Shown here piece by piece: positions 8,419-17,124 of a stretch of DNA of 64,000 bases. The translations under genes and the position numbers were made by a program. The notes under the pieces were generated by a model. That model saw only the letters and a list, made by a program, of their open reading frames with translations. It was not told where the DNA came from and searched no databases. This DNA is from Roseomonas sp. (GTDB lineage Bacteria; Pseudomonadota; Alphaproteobacteria; Acetobacterales; Acetobacteraceae). The stretch covers positions 1-64,000 of the forward strand of contig JADCFA010000008.1 of the NCBI GenBank assembly GCA_020249775.1, in the 5' to 3' direction. Each line of letters starts with the position of its first letter. Position 1 is the first letter of the stretch.

Positions 8419-8685
8419 TCAAAGCGGGTAATCGCGCGCCGGATCCACGCCAGATTGCGTCAGAAAATGGCGAATGGCCACTACCTCATCCTTGGAAAGG
8501 CTATGCTGGCTGTTGTGGAAGGCATGGGCATGGCTGCCGAGCTTCACGGCCAGCCGCCCCGACCCGTTATGGGATACCTCGGCACCAAGTTCCTCAAACA
8601 CCGCCTCTACGGCCTTGGGGTCAATATTGGCGCTGACAGGGTGGGAGAAGATGGCGTGCAATACCTTGCGATGGCGATGGTTCAT
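8419..8685 (-). CDS. Small HicA-like protein of unknown function
   Basis: 88 residues. The pattern of an N-terminal helix (DPKAVEAVFEELGAEV), a GSH motif in RLAVKLGSHAHAFHN, and the closing helix KDEVVAIRHFLTQSGVDP resembles the double-stranded-RNA-binding fold of HicA toxins. No HicB antitoxin gene lies beside it, so a toxin role is not supported. The ATG follows GAAGGCAGAGCC. It sits 75 bases after the ABC exporter gene and 44 bases before dctP paralogue 2 on the same strand. The coding call is good; the functional call is weak. Confidence 0.65.
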   Translation of the reverse strand: MNHRHRKVLHAIFSHPVSANIDPKAVEAVFEELGAEVSHNGSGRLAVKLGSHAHAFHNSQHSLSKDEVVAIRHFLTQSGVDPARDYPL

Positions 8686-8759
8686 GGCGGCTCTGCCTTC
8701 CTAATGGGGTTGTGATGCGCCCATCCTGCCGAACCATCACACCCATGCCTTGATCATGA

Positions 8760-10520
8760 TCAAGAGCTGGCTGAACCCGTGAGCTGGGTGCGCACCAGCT
8801 CCGCAAAATGCCCGCCCTGGGCCACCAATTCCTTGAAGCCGCCGCGTTCGGCGATTTGCCCGCCGGCAAAGACCAGGATTTCATCCGCATCACGCACCGT
8901 GGAAAGCCGATGCGCGATGATGAAGGTGGTGCGCCCCGCCATCAGCGCCGCCAGGGCCTTCTGCACCCGCGCTTCGGTGGCGGCATCAAGCGCGCTGGTC
9001 GCCTCATCCAAAATCAGCACCGGCGGGTCCTTCAGCAGCGCCCGCGCAATGGCAAGGCGCTGGCGCTGCCCGCCGGAGAGCGAACTACCGCGCTCACCGA
9101 TCATCGTATCATAGCCATGGGGCTGGCGCTGGATGAAATCATGCGCTTCCGCAAGCCGGCAGGCGTTTTCCAATTCCTCCTGCGTCGCATTGGGGCGCCC
9201 GACCATCACATTTTCGCGAATGGTGCGGTTGAACAGCATGCTTTCCTGGAACACCACGCCGATATTGCGCCGCAGGCTTTCCAGCGAAACATCGCGCAAA
9301 TCATGCCCATCCAGCGTCACGCGCCCTTCCTTCGGGTCCCAAAGGCGCTGCAATAGCGCCATGGCGGTGGATTTGCCCGCCCCGGTTGGCCCCACCAGCG
9401 CAATGGTCTTGCCGGGTGCGGCTGAGAAATTCACATGGCTGAAAATCGGCTGTCCGCCGGGATAGGCGAAGGCCACATCTTCGAACGCCACCTCACCTTT
9501 CGCGCGCGGGATATCAATTGCGTCGGGCTTTTCCGGCACGGTGGTGCGCGCATCCAGCACGGCGAAAAGCTCGGACAGGGAAGGCATCAGCAGCACGAGG
9601 CGCGACGCAAAGCCCACCGCCCCTTCCAGCTTGCCGATCAGCATGGTGGCAAAACCCATGAAGGAAACAATCTCGCCCACCGTCGCCTGACCGCGCAGAT
9701 GCAGCCAAGTCCCCAGCATGAAGATCATGATGACGCAAATGGTGGAAGCCGCCGAGGTCATGACGGAGACCACCGCCCACCAATTCAAGACCGGAAATTG
9801 ATGCGTGATGACTTGGCGGATGATATCGCTGAAAAGCCGCGCCTCACTGGAAAGGCGTGTGAAGGATTGCACCACCATCACATTGGAAAGCGCATCCTGC
9901 GCGCTGCCGGCCAATTGCGTATGGAGCGCTTCCACCTGCCGCTGCGCGCTTTCCGTGCGGCGAATGACAAAGGCGGCAAGGCTGCCGAAAATCACCACAA
10001 GCCCGATTAGCAGCAGCCCCAAGCGCCAATTCAGCACCAGCGTCAGCGGCAAAAGCACAATGGCGGAAATGAAGGTGATCAGATGTTCGCGGAAAAAGGA
10101 AAGCCAAAGCCCGAACAGGTTATCGGCGCCCACCAGCATGATCTTCATCAGCCGGCCCGATTGCGTATCCCCATGAAAGGAGAGCGGCAGGGACAGCACA
10201 TGCTGGAAGTAATCATGCATCACCTTCAGGCGATTGCGATGCGCCATGCGGTCCGCGAACAATGCCACGGTGACATTGGCGCCAATAGCGGAAAGCCCAA
10301 CCGCCGCCCAGATGATCAGCAGCGAAAGCGCTTCCGCCCAAACCGCCGATTCCTGCATGCGGTCTGACCGCGCGAGCAGATCAATCACGCGCCCGAACAA
10401 TACCGGTTCCAGGAATTGCAGCCCGGCAATGGCGAGCGCCGCCAAGGCAAGCCCAATGGCGACCGCGCGATCCGCCGCCAGCAGCCTGAGCACCCTTCCG
10501 TAAAGCCGCAAAAACTCCAT
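8760..10520 (-). CDS. ABC exporter, fused permease-ATPase, NdvA/ChvA-like
   Basis: About 586 residues from the ATG at 10520 (MEFLRLYGRVLRLL); the frame is open further upstream but runs into the divergent promoter. The first 310 residues form a six-helix ABC exporter domain. The ATPase domain has Walker A GPTGAGKST, signature [16 protein letters not shown], Walker B PVLILDEATSALD and the H-loop in IIAHRLSTVRDADE. The opening EPVLFGRVIDLL, LFGLWLSFFREHLITF and FPVLNWWAVVSVM stretches resemble the cyclic beta-glucan exporters NdvA/ChvA. No glucan synthase gene is nearby, so the substrate is open. It may be the first gene of a minus-strand unit running into the TRAP genes. Confidence 0.85.
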   Translation of the reverse strand: MEFLRLYGRVLRLLAADRAVAIGLALAALAIAGLQFLEPVLFGRVIDLLARSDRMQESAVWAEALSLLIIWAAVGLSAIGANVTVALFADRMAHRNRLKVMHDYFQHVLSLPLSFHGDTQSGRLMKIMLVGADNLFGLWLSFFREHLITFISAIVLLPLTLVLNWRLGLLLIGLVVIFGSLAAFVIRRTESAQRQVEALHTQLAGSAQDALSNVMVVQSFTRLSSEARLFSDIIRQVITHQFPVLNWWAVVSVMTSAASTICVIMIFMLGTWLHLRGQATVGEIVSFMGFATMLIGKLEGAVGFASRLVLLMPSLSELFAVLDARTTVPEKPDAIDIPRAKGEVAFEDVAFAYPGGQPIFSHVNFSAAPGKTIALVGPTGAGKSTAMALLQRLWDPKEGRVTLDGHDLRDVSLESLRRNIGVVFQESMLFNRTIRENVMVGRPNATQEELENACRLAEAHDFIQRQPHGYDTMIGERGSSLSGGQRQRLAIARALLKDPPVLILDEATSALDAATEARVQKALAALMAGRTTFIIAHRLSTVRDADEILVFAGGQIAERGGFKELVAQGGHFAELVRTQLTGSASS

Positions 10521-10531
10521 TTCGACCGCCG

Positions 10532-10557
10532 CCCCTATGCTAAGCCGATCATAGGGG
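10532..10557. promoter_or_regulatory. Perfect 8-bp inverted repeat in divergent promoter region
   Basis: CCCCTATG (10532-10539) and CATAGGGG (10550-10557) are separated by 10 bases. The repeat lies 12 bases before the start codon of the minus-strand ABC exporter and about 100 bases before the plus-strand Bug gene. The symmetry and place fit a dimeric regulator site controlling one or both genes; this is inference. Confidence 0.5.
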
Positions 10558-10621
10558 AGGAATCGCCCCAGCCGAAACCCAGGGCAGCAGGTTGATCTGG
10601 CGGGGGGGACGGGCCACCTTG

Positions 10622-10641
10622 CCGGGTAATGCAATACCCGG
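10622..10641 (+). promoter_or_regulatory. Leader hairpin abutting the ribosome site of the Bug gene
   Basis: CCGGGTA (10622-10628) pairs perfectly with TACCCGG (10635-10641) across a 6-base loop. The 3' arm ends inside the GGGAGG Shine-Dalgarno sequence (10640-10645) of the gene starting at 10655. It could block ribosome access or protect the mRNA 5' end. Confidence 0.45.
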
Positions 10642-10654
10642 GAGGCTGAAGACC

Positions 10655-11641
10655 ATGATCACACGCCGCAGCTTGGGCGCCCTGGCCCTTGGGGCCAGCT
10701 TGCCGCTGCCCGCCCTGGCGCAGGGGCTGACCAATCGCCCTATCCGCCTGGTCATCCCCTTCACCCCCGCCGGCACCACGGATCTGGTCGGGCGGCTCAC
10801 GGCTGAACGCCTTTCAGCTCGGCTTGGTCAGCAGGTGGTGGTGGATAACCGCCCCGGCGCTTCGGGCAATGTCGGCGGTGAATTCGTCGCGCGGTCAGAA
10901 CCTGATGGTCATACGCTGTTGCTGACCACCATCGGCACCGGGGCGATTAATTTCGCCGTTTTCGGCAATCGCATGCCCTTCAAGCCCGAAGATTTAGCGG
11001 CGGTTGGCCTGATGTGCCGCGTGCCGAATGTGTTGATGGCGGCCAATCGCATGCCGATCCGCTCGCTTGCCGATATGGTGCGTGAAGCGAAAGCCAAGCC
11101 CGGCGCGCTGAATTACGGCACGGCAGGCATCGCCACATCGCCGCATGTGGTGATTGAGCAAATTCGCCTCGCGCAGGGTATTCAGATTACCCATGTTCCC
11201 TTCCGCGGTTCCGCCCCCATGCTGACCGAAATGGTGGCGGAACGCATTGAACTGGGGATGGACAATATCCCCTCCGCCCTGACTTTCGTGCGCGAAGGTA
11301 AAATCCGCGCCATTGGCGTGACGGGTGCTCAGCGCAGCGCCGTGTTGCCGGATGTGCCGACGATTGCCGAGCAAGGCATGCCGGGGTTTGAGGCGACTGC
11401 CTGGTTCGGTGTGCTGGCGCCCGGCGCGACGCCTGCCCCGATCATTGCGCGGCTTGGCGCGGAATTGGACGCGATTGGTAAGGAAGCCGATTTCCGCGCC
11501 CGCATCGCGGCCTTTGGCGCTGATCCGCCGCGGCTCACGCCCGATGGCGGCTCCAGCCCGGAAAGCTTCGCTGCCTTCATGCGGACCGAAGTGACGCGCT
11601 GGGCCGAAGTGGTGCGCCAAGCCGATATTCGTGTGGAATAA
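10655..11641 (+). CDS. Bug/TctC-family binding protein, tandem copy 1
   Basis: 328 residues. The signal peptide begins MITRRSLGALALGASLPLPALAQG. The mature protein starts with the Bug pattern NRPIRLVIPFTPAGTTDLVGRL, followed by GQQVVVDNRPGASGNVGGEFVARSEPDG and ITHVPFRGSAPMLTEMV. The ATG at 10655 follows GGGAGGCTGAAGACC, so the upstream in-frame start at 10592 is rejected. Bug proteins bind organic acids in the periplasm; no TctA or TctB membrane gene is present. It is followed 10 bases later by a paralogue that shares most of these blocks. It is divergent from the ABC exporter. Confidence 0.92.
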   Translation: MITRRSLGALALGASLPLPALAQGLTNRPIRLVIPFTPAGTTDLVGRLTAERLSARLGQQVVVDNRPGASGNVGGEFVARSEPDGHTLLLTTIGTGAINFAVFGNRMPFKPEDLAAVGLMCRVPNVLMAANRMPIRSLADMVREAKAKPGALNYGTAGIATSPHVVIEQIRLAQGIQITHVPFRGSAPMLTEMVAERIELGMDNIPSALTFVREGKIRAIGVTGAQRSAVLPDVPTIAEQGMPGFEATAWFGVLAPGATPAPIIARLGAELDAIGKEADFRARIAAFGADPPRLTPDGGSSPESFAAFMRTEVTRWAEVVRQADIRVE

Positions 11642-11651
11642 GGAGCAGAAC

Positions 11652-12659
11652 ATGACCAAGAAAAACGCCCTGCTGGGACGCCGCATCATCCTGGCTGGCA
11701 TGGCCGGCGTGCTGGCCGCCCCCGGCATCGCTCGCGCCCAGGCCTTTCCAACACGCCCCTTGCGCTTGGTGATTCCCTTCCCACCGGCCGGCACCACCGA
11801 TATCTCCGGACGCATTCTGGCCGAGCGCCTGGCTGCGCGGCTTGGGCAACCCGTCATTGTCGAAAACCGTGCCGGCGCCACGGGGAATCTGGGCGCTGAA
11901 ATGGTCGTCCGCTCGGAACCGGATGGCTATACGCTGGTGATGTGCACCATTTCCACCGCAGCGATCAATTATTCGCTCTGGGGTGCGCGCATGACCTTCA
12001 AGCCGGAGGATTTGGCGGCGGTGGGCCTCGCGATCCGGGTGCCGAATGTGGTTTTCGTGCCGGCCAATTCGCCCTATCGCAGCGTCAGTGACCTGATCGC
12101 CGGCGCCAAGGCCAATCCGGGCAAGCTCAATTACGGCAGCAGCGGTTCAGGTGGTTCGCCGCATATGACCATGGAAATGTTCAAGCTGCGCAGCGGGACG
12201 GATATCACCCATGTGCCCTTCCGAGGTGCGGGGCCGATGCTGGTGGAGGTTGTGGCAGGGCGGCTCGAATCCGGGTGCGACAATATGCCAAGCTGCATCG
12301 GCCATATTCGCGATGGGCGGCTGCGCGCCTTGGCGGTGACCAGCAATGTGCGCGCCGCCGCACTACCGGATGTGCCAACCCTGGCGGAAGCCGGCATTCG
12401 CGATTTTGAAGCTACCGCCTGGTTTGGTGTGCAAGCGCCATCACGCACCCCGCGCCCGATCATTGAACGGCTGGGGGCAGAGATTGATGCGATTACGCGC
12501 GACCCTGCCTATATCGCGCGCATCGCGGAGCTTGGCGGCGCACCGCCCGCCTTGACCCCCGCCGGCGGCACCAGCCCCGAGGCTTTTGAGGCCTTCATCC
12601 GGAGCGAAATCACCAAATGGGCTGAGGTGGTGCGGGTTTCCGGCGCCACGGTGGATTGA
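11652..12659 (+). CDS. Bug/TctC-family binding protein, tandem copy 2
   Basis: 335 residues. The signal peptide includes LLGRRIILAGMAGVLAAPGIARAQ, with paired arginines. The core FPTRPLRLVIPFPPAGTTDISGRILAERLAARLGQP and ITHVPFRGAGPMLVEVV match copy 1 closely, so the pair arose by duplication. The ATG at 11652 follows AAGGAGCAGAAC. The two genes and the peptide-binding protein gene after them run in the same direction with short gaps. Ligand differences would lie in variable stretches such as ESGCDNMPSCIGH here versus ELGMDNIPSALTF in copy 1. Confidence 0.92.
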   Translation: MTKKNALLGRRIILAGMAGVLAAPGIARAQAFPTRPLRLVIPFPPAGTTDISGRILAERLAARLGQPVIVENRAGATGNLGAEMVVRSEPDGYTLVMCTISTAAINYSLWGARMTFKPEDLAAVGLAIRVPNVVFVPANSPYRSVSDLIAGAKANPGKLNYGSSGSGGSPHMTMEMFKLRSGTDITHVPFRGAGPMLVEVVAGRLESGCDNMPSCIGHIRDGRLRALAVTSNVRAAALPDVPTLAEAGIRDFEATAWFGVQAPSRTPRPIIERLGAEIDAITRDPAYIARIAELGGAPPALTPAGGTSPEAFEAFIRSEITKWAEVVRVSGATVD

Positions 12660-12729
12660 GCGTTTCGGGACGCTTGCGGGCGCCCCGAGCTTGTCTCTAG
12701 TCTTGTTCTTTCAACAGGGAGCAATTCAC

Positions 12730-14277
12730 ATGAAGATCAGCAGACGAGGCCTTGGCCAGGGTGTTGCCGCCGCCGCCGGTGGCTTGGCTTTAACGGGTAT
12801 TGGCGCTGGGCCAGTGATGGCACAGCGCAGCGCCAATACGCTGCGTGTCGCCTTCCGCGATGCCGTGCCGAATATTGACCCCTATTTCAACAGCCAGCGC
12901 ACCGGCATCATCATCGCGCATCAGGCCATGGATGGGCTGGTGCATCGTGATCCCGATACCTTCCGCAATGTGCCCGCGCTTGCGACCGAATGGGCCTGGC
13001 AGGGCAATAACGCGATTGATTTCAAGATCCGCCCCGGTGTGAAGTTCCATGACGGCAGCGATTTCGGGCCGGATGATGTGGTCTACACCATGAACGGCAT
13101 TGCCGAATTGGGTGGGCGGCTTTCGACGCCTGGGAATTATTCCTGGATCGAAGGCGCGGAAAAGCTGGATGCCAATACGGTGCGCATCAAGATGAAGCGC
13201 CCCAACCCCGCTGCGCTGGATTATTTGGCGATGGTGACACCGATCTGGCCCAAGGCTTACCGCGAACGCGTGGGGCCTGAGGGCTTTTCGCGCATGCCGA
13301 TCAGCACCGGGCCATATCGCTTCACCAAGGTGGATGTTTCGAACGGTGTCGAATACGAACGCTTTGATGGCTATTACCAGGGTGGGCCCAAGGGGCGCCC
13401 GGCCATTCAGCGCATCACCGCGCGCTATCTGTCCGATGCCGCCACCGAATTGACTGAATTGCTGGCGCAGCGGGTGGATTGGATCTGGAACATGAATCCA
13501 GACAATATCGCCAATGTGAATCGGCTGCCCTTCCTGCAAGCCTTGCAACAGGAAACCATGCGCGTCGGTTATCTTGGCATGGATGCGGCCGGGCGTACGG
13601 GGGCGGGGAACCCGATGACGCATCTTAAGGTGCGCCAGGCGATCTTCCACGCGATTGATCGGCAGGCGATGGCGGAGAAGCTGGTGACGGGCGGTTCGCG
13701 CGTACCGCCCGCGCCTTGCTACCCATCGCAATTCGGCTGCAATGGCGATGTCGCGGTGCAGTATGAATACAACCCGGCCAAGGCGCGACAATTGCTGGCC
13801 GAAGCGGGCTTTGCGAATGGCTTTGATGTGGAGCTCACTTCCTATGTCCAGCCGCGGCAATGGTCTGAAGCGGTGCAGAATTACCTGCAAGCGGTCGGCA
13901 TTCGCGCGCGCCTGAACCTTATGCAGGTGGCGGCGCAAATCCAACGCTCCCAGCGCGGCGAATTGACACTTGCCATGGGTAGCTGGGGTAGTTTTTCGAT
14001 CAATGACGTCTCGGCCTTCCTGCCGCAATGGTTCGCCGGCGGGAATGAGGATTACGCGCGCGATCAGCAGGTGATTGATCTGGTGAATGAAGGCGGCAGT
14101 TCCGCCGATGAGGCGGTGCGCAAGCGCGCCTATGACGCGGCGATCAAGCGCATTACTGAACAAGCGTATTTCGTGCCGCTGCACACCTATGTCAGCACCT
14201 ATGCCTACCAACGGCAATTGGAATTCAAGGCCTATGCGGATGAATTGCCGCGCTTTTATTTGTCAAAGTGGAAGTAA
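12730..14277 (+). CDS. dppA: Family 5 (DppA/OppA-like) peptide ABC binding protein
   Basis: 515 residues. The signal peptide begins MKISRRGLGQGVAAAAGGL with paired arginines. The mature region has the SBP family 5 pattern NTLRVAFRDAVPNIDPYFNSQRTG, KIRPGVKFHDGSDFGPDDVVYTMNG, and the closing NEGGSSADEAVRKRAYDAAIKRITEQAYFVPLHTYV. The ATG at 12730 follows AACAGGGAGCAATTCAC; earlier in-frame starts fall inside the preceding Bug gene. It probably supplies the dppBCDF membrane and ATPase subunits, but these lie on the opposite strand and converge on it, so it is transcribed separately. Peptide or glutathione-like ligands are likely. Confidence 0.9.
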   Translation: MKISRRGLGQGVAAAAGGLALTGIGAGPVMAQRSANTLRVAFRDAVPNIDPYFNSQRTGIIIAHQAMDGLVHRDPDTFRNVPALATEWAWQGNNAIDFKIRPGVKFHDGSDFGPDDVVYTMNGIAELGGRLSTPGNYSWIEGAEKLDANTVRIKMKRPNPAALDYLAMVTPIWPKAYRERVGPEGFSRMPISTGPYRFTKVDVSNGVEYERFDGYYQGGPKGRPAIQRITARYLSDAATELTELLAQRVDWIWNMNPDNIANVNRLPFLQALQQETMRVGYLGMDAAGRTGAGNPMTHLKVRQAIFHAIDRQAMAEKLVTGGSRVPPAPCYPSQFGCNGDVAVQYEYNPAKARQLLAEAGFANGFDVELTSYVQPRQWSEAVQNYLQAVGIRARLNLMQVAAQIQRSQRGELTLAMGSWGSFSINDVSAFLPQWFAGGNEDYARDQQVIDLVNEGGSSADEAVRKRAYDAAIKRITEQAYFVPLHTYVSTYAYQRQLEFKAYADELPRFYLSKWK

Positions 14278-14298
14278 GGAAAGCTTTCGGCGAAACAG

Positions 14299-14330
14299 CC
14301 CCGCCCGGACATCTCCGGGCGGGGTTTTTT
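14299..14330 (+). terminator. Rho-independent terminator after dppA
   Basis: A perfect 10-base stem, CCCCGCCCGG (14299-14308) and CCGGGCGGGG (14315-14324), with a 6-base loop is followed by six T (14325-14330). It ends the plus-strand unit just before the convergent dppF stop. It lacks an A-rich flank that would make it equally strong for the minus strand. Confidence 0.9.
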
Positions 14331-14339
14331 ATTTCTCGC

Positions 14340-15293
14340 TCAGCCGGCCAAATGGCATTCCACCAGCCCATCTGCCAGGCTGGTGATGCGCGGCGCTGTC
14401 GCGGCACAGGGCGCGAAACAGGCCGGGCAGCGCGGGTGAAAGCGGCAACCAGGCGGGATATTCGCGGGATCGGGCATGATATCGCCAAGCCCAACATCCG
14501 GCACGCCAAGCCCCGGTTCGGGTGTCAGCACACTATCCAGCAGGGCGCGGGTATAGGGATGGCGCGGGTCGCGGAACAGCGCCTCACTTTCGCGCCGTTC
14601 CACGATGCGGCCGAGATACATCACAGCCACTTCACTCGCGACATGCTCCACCACCGCCAGATTGTGGCTGATGAACAGGTAAGTGAGTCCCAGATCGCGC
14701 CGCAATTCCGCGAGCAGATTAAGGATTTGCGCCTGCACTGAAACATCCAAGGCACTGGTCGGTTCATCGCAGACGACGATGCGCGGGCGCAGCACCAGCG
14801 CGCGTGCAATGGCCACGCGTTGGCGCTGGCCGCCCGATAATTGCGATGGGAAGCGCGTGCCCTGTTCCGTCGAAAGCCCGACCCGTTCCAGGCTTTCAGA
14901 AACGCGGCGATCAATTTCTGAGGTCGCGACATTGCCCTGCGCCACCAGCGGCATGGCGATGATATCGCGCACACGCCGGCGGGGATTGAGCGAGGAAAAC
15001 GGGTCCTGAAATACGGGCTGGATCAGCCTAGCGCGCGCGCGGCGATCCATGCCTTCCAGCCGCTTGCCATCCACCAAAACCTCGCCGGCGCTGGGTTCCA
15101 TCAGGCCCAGGATCATGCGCGCGAGCGTGGTCTTGCCGCAGCCGCTTTCGCCCACCACGCCCAGCACGCTGCCGGCGGGGACGGAAAAGCTCACATCATC
15201 AACGGCGACAACGCGGCGCGGCGGGGCAAAAAGCCCTTGGCTTGCACGGAATTCGCGCCTGAGGCCGCGCACTTCAATCGCGGGTGTGCTCAT
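14340..15293 (-). CDS. dppF: Dipeptide/oligopeptide ABC transporter ATPase, DppF type
   Basis: 317 residues. Walker A GESGCGKTTLARMILGLM, signature [19 protein letters not shown] and Walker B IVVCDEPTSALDVSVQ are intact. The C-terminal oligopeptide-transporter extension has a cysteine cluster (GCRFHPRCPACFAPC) usual for this family. It powers import with the partner DppD. The start overlaps the dppD stop by 4 bases, so translation is coupled. Its stop faces the dppA terminator. Confidence 0.93.
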   Translation of the reverse strand: MSTPAIEVRGLRREFRASQGLFAPPRRVVAVDDVSFSVPAGSVLGVVGESGCGKTTLARMILGLMEPSAGEVLVDGKRLEGMDRRARARLIQPVFQDPFSSLNPRRRVRDIIAMPLVAQGNVATSEIDRRVSESLERVGLSTEQGTRFPSQLSGGQRQRVAIARALVLRPRIVVCDEPTSALDVSVQAQILNLLAELRRDLGLTYLFISHNLAVVEHVASEVAVMYLGRIVERRESEALFRDPRHPYTRALLDSVLTPEPGLGVPDVGLGDIMPDPANIPPGCRFHPRCPACFAPCAATAPRITSLADGLVECHLAG

Positions 15294-16255
15294 GCAGGCA
15301 CCCCTTCCGGCAGGACGCAGAGCATCTCATGCGCGGGCCCGACATTGCGCCGGGGAATGGCGCCTGCGCAGGCGGCCTCGGCAAAACCACACCGGTCCCG
15401 AAAGGCGCAGCCGGTGAAGCCCGGCGGAATGCGCGGCACCACGCCGGGGATGGACCCCAGCGGTTCATCGCGCGTCACCTTGCCCGGCACCGGCACGCAG
15501 GAAAGCAGGCCGCGGGTATAGGGGTGGCGTGGCGCACGAAACAACTCGGCCGTTGGCGCGCTTTCGACCACTTCGCCGGCATACATCACCGAAACGCGAT
15601 CCGCGACGCGGGCCACAATGCCAAGATCATGCGTGATCAGCAGGATACCAAGGCCAAGGTCCTTTTGCAGTTCTGCCAGCAAGCGCAGGATTTGCGCCTG
15701 CACCGTCACATCAAGCGCCGTTGTCGGTTCATCGGCGATCAGCAATTCCGGATCGCACATCAGCGCCATCGCGATCATGACACGCTGACGTAACCCGCCT
15801 GAAAGCTGATGCGGAAATTGCCCAAGCCTGAGGCCGGGCGCGGTAATGCCAACCCGCGTCAGCAATTCCACCGCGCGGTCCACCGCTTGGGCGCGCGGCG
15901 TGCCGCGATGGCGGCGCAAAACCTCGGTCATTTGCGAACCCACCGTATAGGCCGGGTTCAGGCTGGTCATGGGTTCCTGGAAAATCATCGCCATGCGATC
16001 ACCGCGCAGGCGTGACATGCGCTTTTCGTCGTAATCGCGAATGTCATCACCGGCGAAGGAAAGCCGCGCCGCTTCGCGCTTGCCGCCCTTGGCGAGCAAC
16101 CCCATCACCGCAAGTGACGTGACAGATTTGCCGCAGCCGCTTTCACCGACCAGGCAATGGGTTTCGCCCTTCTGCACCGTCAGTGAAATGCCACGCACCG
16201 CCGCCGTGCCGCCAAAGGTCACGCGCAGATCTTCAATGTCCAACAATGCGCTCAT
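15290..16255 (-). CDS. dppD: Dipeptide/oligopeptide ABC transporter ATPase, DppD type
   Basis: 321 residues. It has Walker [19 protein letters not shown], signature [16 protein letters not shown] and Walker [17 protein letters not shown]. The C-terminal extension [19 protein letters not shown] has the cysteines common to DppD/OppD proteins. It overlaps dppC upstream and dppF downstream by 4 bases each, so the four transporter genes form one coupled unit. Confidence 0.93.
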   Translation of the reverse strand: MSALLDIEDLRVTFGGTAAVRGISLTVQKGETHCLVGESGCGKSVTSLAVMGLLAKGGKREAARLSFAGDDIRDYDEKRMSRLRGDRMAMIFQEPMTSLNPAYTVGSQMTEVLRRHRGTPRAQAVDRAVELLTRVGITAPGLRLGQFPHQLSGGLRQRVMIAMALMCDPELLIADEPTTALDVTVQAQILRLLAELQKDLGLGILLITHDLGIVARVADRVSVMYAGEVVESAPTAELFRAPRHPYTRGLLSCVPVPGKVTRDEPLGSIPGVVPRIPPGFTGCAFRDRCGFAEAACAGAIPRRNVGPAHEMLCVLPEGVPA

Positions 16256-17124
16256 CGGGACAGATCCGTGCCCAGCATGTCGCGCAAGGCATCGCCCAGC
16301 AGATTGACGCCAAGCACCAGGATGAACAGCGCAATGCCCGGGATCATGATGACCCAGGGGCTGAAGAACATGTATTCCTTGGCTTCCGAAATCATCAGCC
16401 CCCAGGAAGGCAAGGGCGGCGGCACGCCAAGACCGAGGAAGGAAAGGGCGGCTTCCAGCAGAATGGCGAGCGCCATTTCAAGCGTTGCCACCACCGCCAG
16501 ATGGGTCGCGATATTGGGCAGCACTTCCTTAAGCAGCACGATCATCGGCGAACAGCCCGCGCAGCGCGCTGCCGCCACATAATCCAGATTGCGGATTTGC
16601 ATGGTGGTAGACCGCGCCACCACTGCAAAGCGATCCCAGAGCAAAAGCCCGAGCACCAGGATCACCAGGGTAAAGCTGGTACCCAAAAGCCCCGCCACAG
16701 CAAGGGCTACCAGAACCACCGGGATGGAAAGCCGCGCGGTGATGGCAAAGACCACCGCATCATCAATCCGCCCGCCATAGAAGCCGCCCATGACACCCAG
16801 GAAAGTGCCGATAATGCCAGAAGTGATAATCGTCGCCACACCAATGATCATGGAAACCCGCGCGCCATAAATCAGGCGCGAAAGGTAATCCCGCCCCAAT
16901 TGATCCGTGCCGAGGATATTGGCGGGCGTGCCGCCTTCCATCCACATGGGCGGGATCACGCGCCGCCCGAGATCAATGGTGAAGGGATCATAGGGCGCCA
17001 GCCAAGGCGCGAAAATCGCGACAAAGGTGATGAAGCCGACAATGCCCACGCCCAATATGGCCCCAGCATTACGCCAAATGCGCCGCCGATTGCTGCCGCC
17101 GGCGGGTTGCAACACCGCACTCAT
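16252..17124 (-). CDS. dppC: Dipeptide/oligopeptide ABC transporter permease, DppC type
   Basis: 290 residues. It opens with a membrane segment (GAILGVGIVGFITFVAIFAPWLAPYDP), then the DppC-specific HILGTDQLGRD-like motif (here NILGTDQLGRDYLSRLIYGARVS). The EAA loop region reads YVAAARCAGCSPMIVLLKEVLPN. It forms the inner-membrane channel with DppB. It overlaps dppB by 4 bases. Confidence 0.93.
   Translation of the reverse strand: MSAVLQPAGGSNRRRIWRNAGAILGVGIVGFITFVAIFAPWLAPYDPFTIDLGRRVIPPMWMEGGTPANILGTDQLGRDYLSRLIYGARVSMIIGVATIITSGIIGTFLGVMGGFYGGRIDDAVVFAITARLSIPVVLVALAVAGLLGTSFTLVILVLGLLLWDRFAVVARSTTMQIRNLDYVAAARCAGCSPMIVLLKEVLPNIATHLAVVATLEMALAILLEAALSFLGLGVPPPLPSWGLMISEAKEYMFFSPWVIMIPGIALFILVLGVNLLGDALRDMLGTDLSR

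Noticed and set aside
12790-14217. Long minus-strand open frame (475 codons)
   Set aside because: Antisense to the family 5 binding protein; the translation has no recognisable motifs and reflects GC-rich codon structure.
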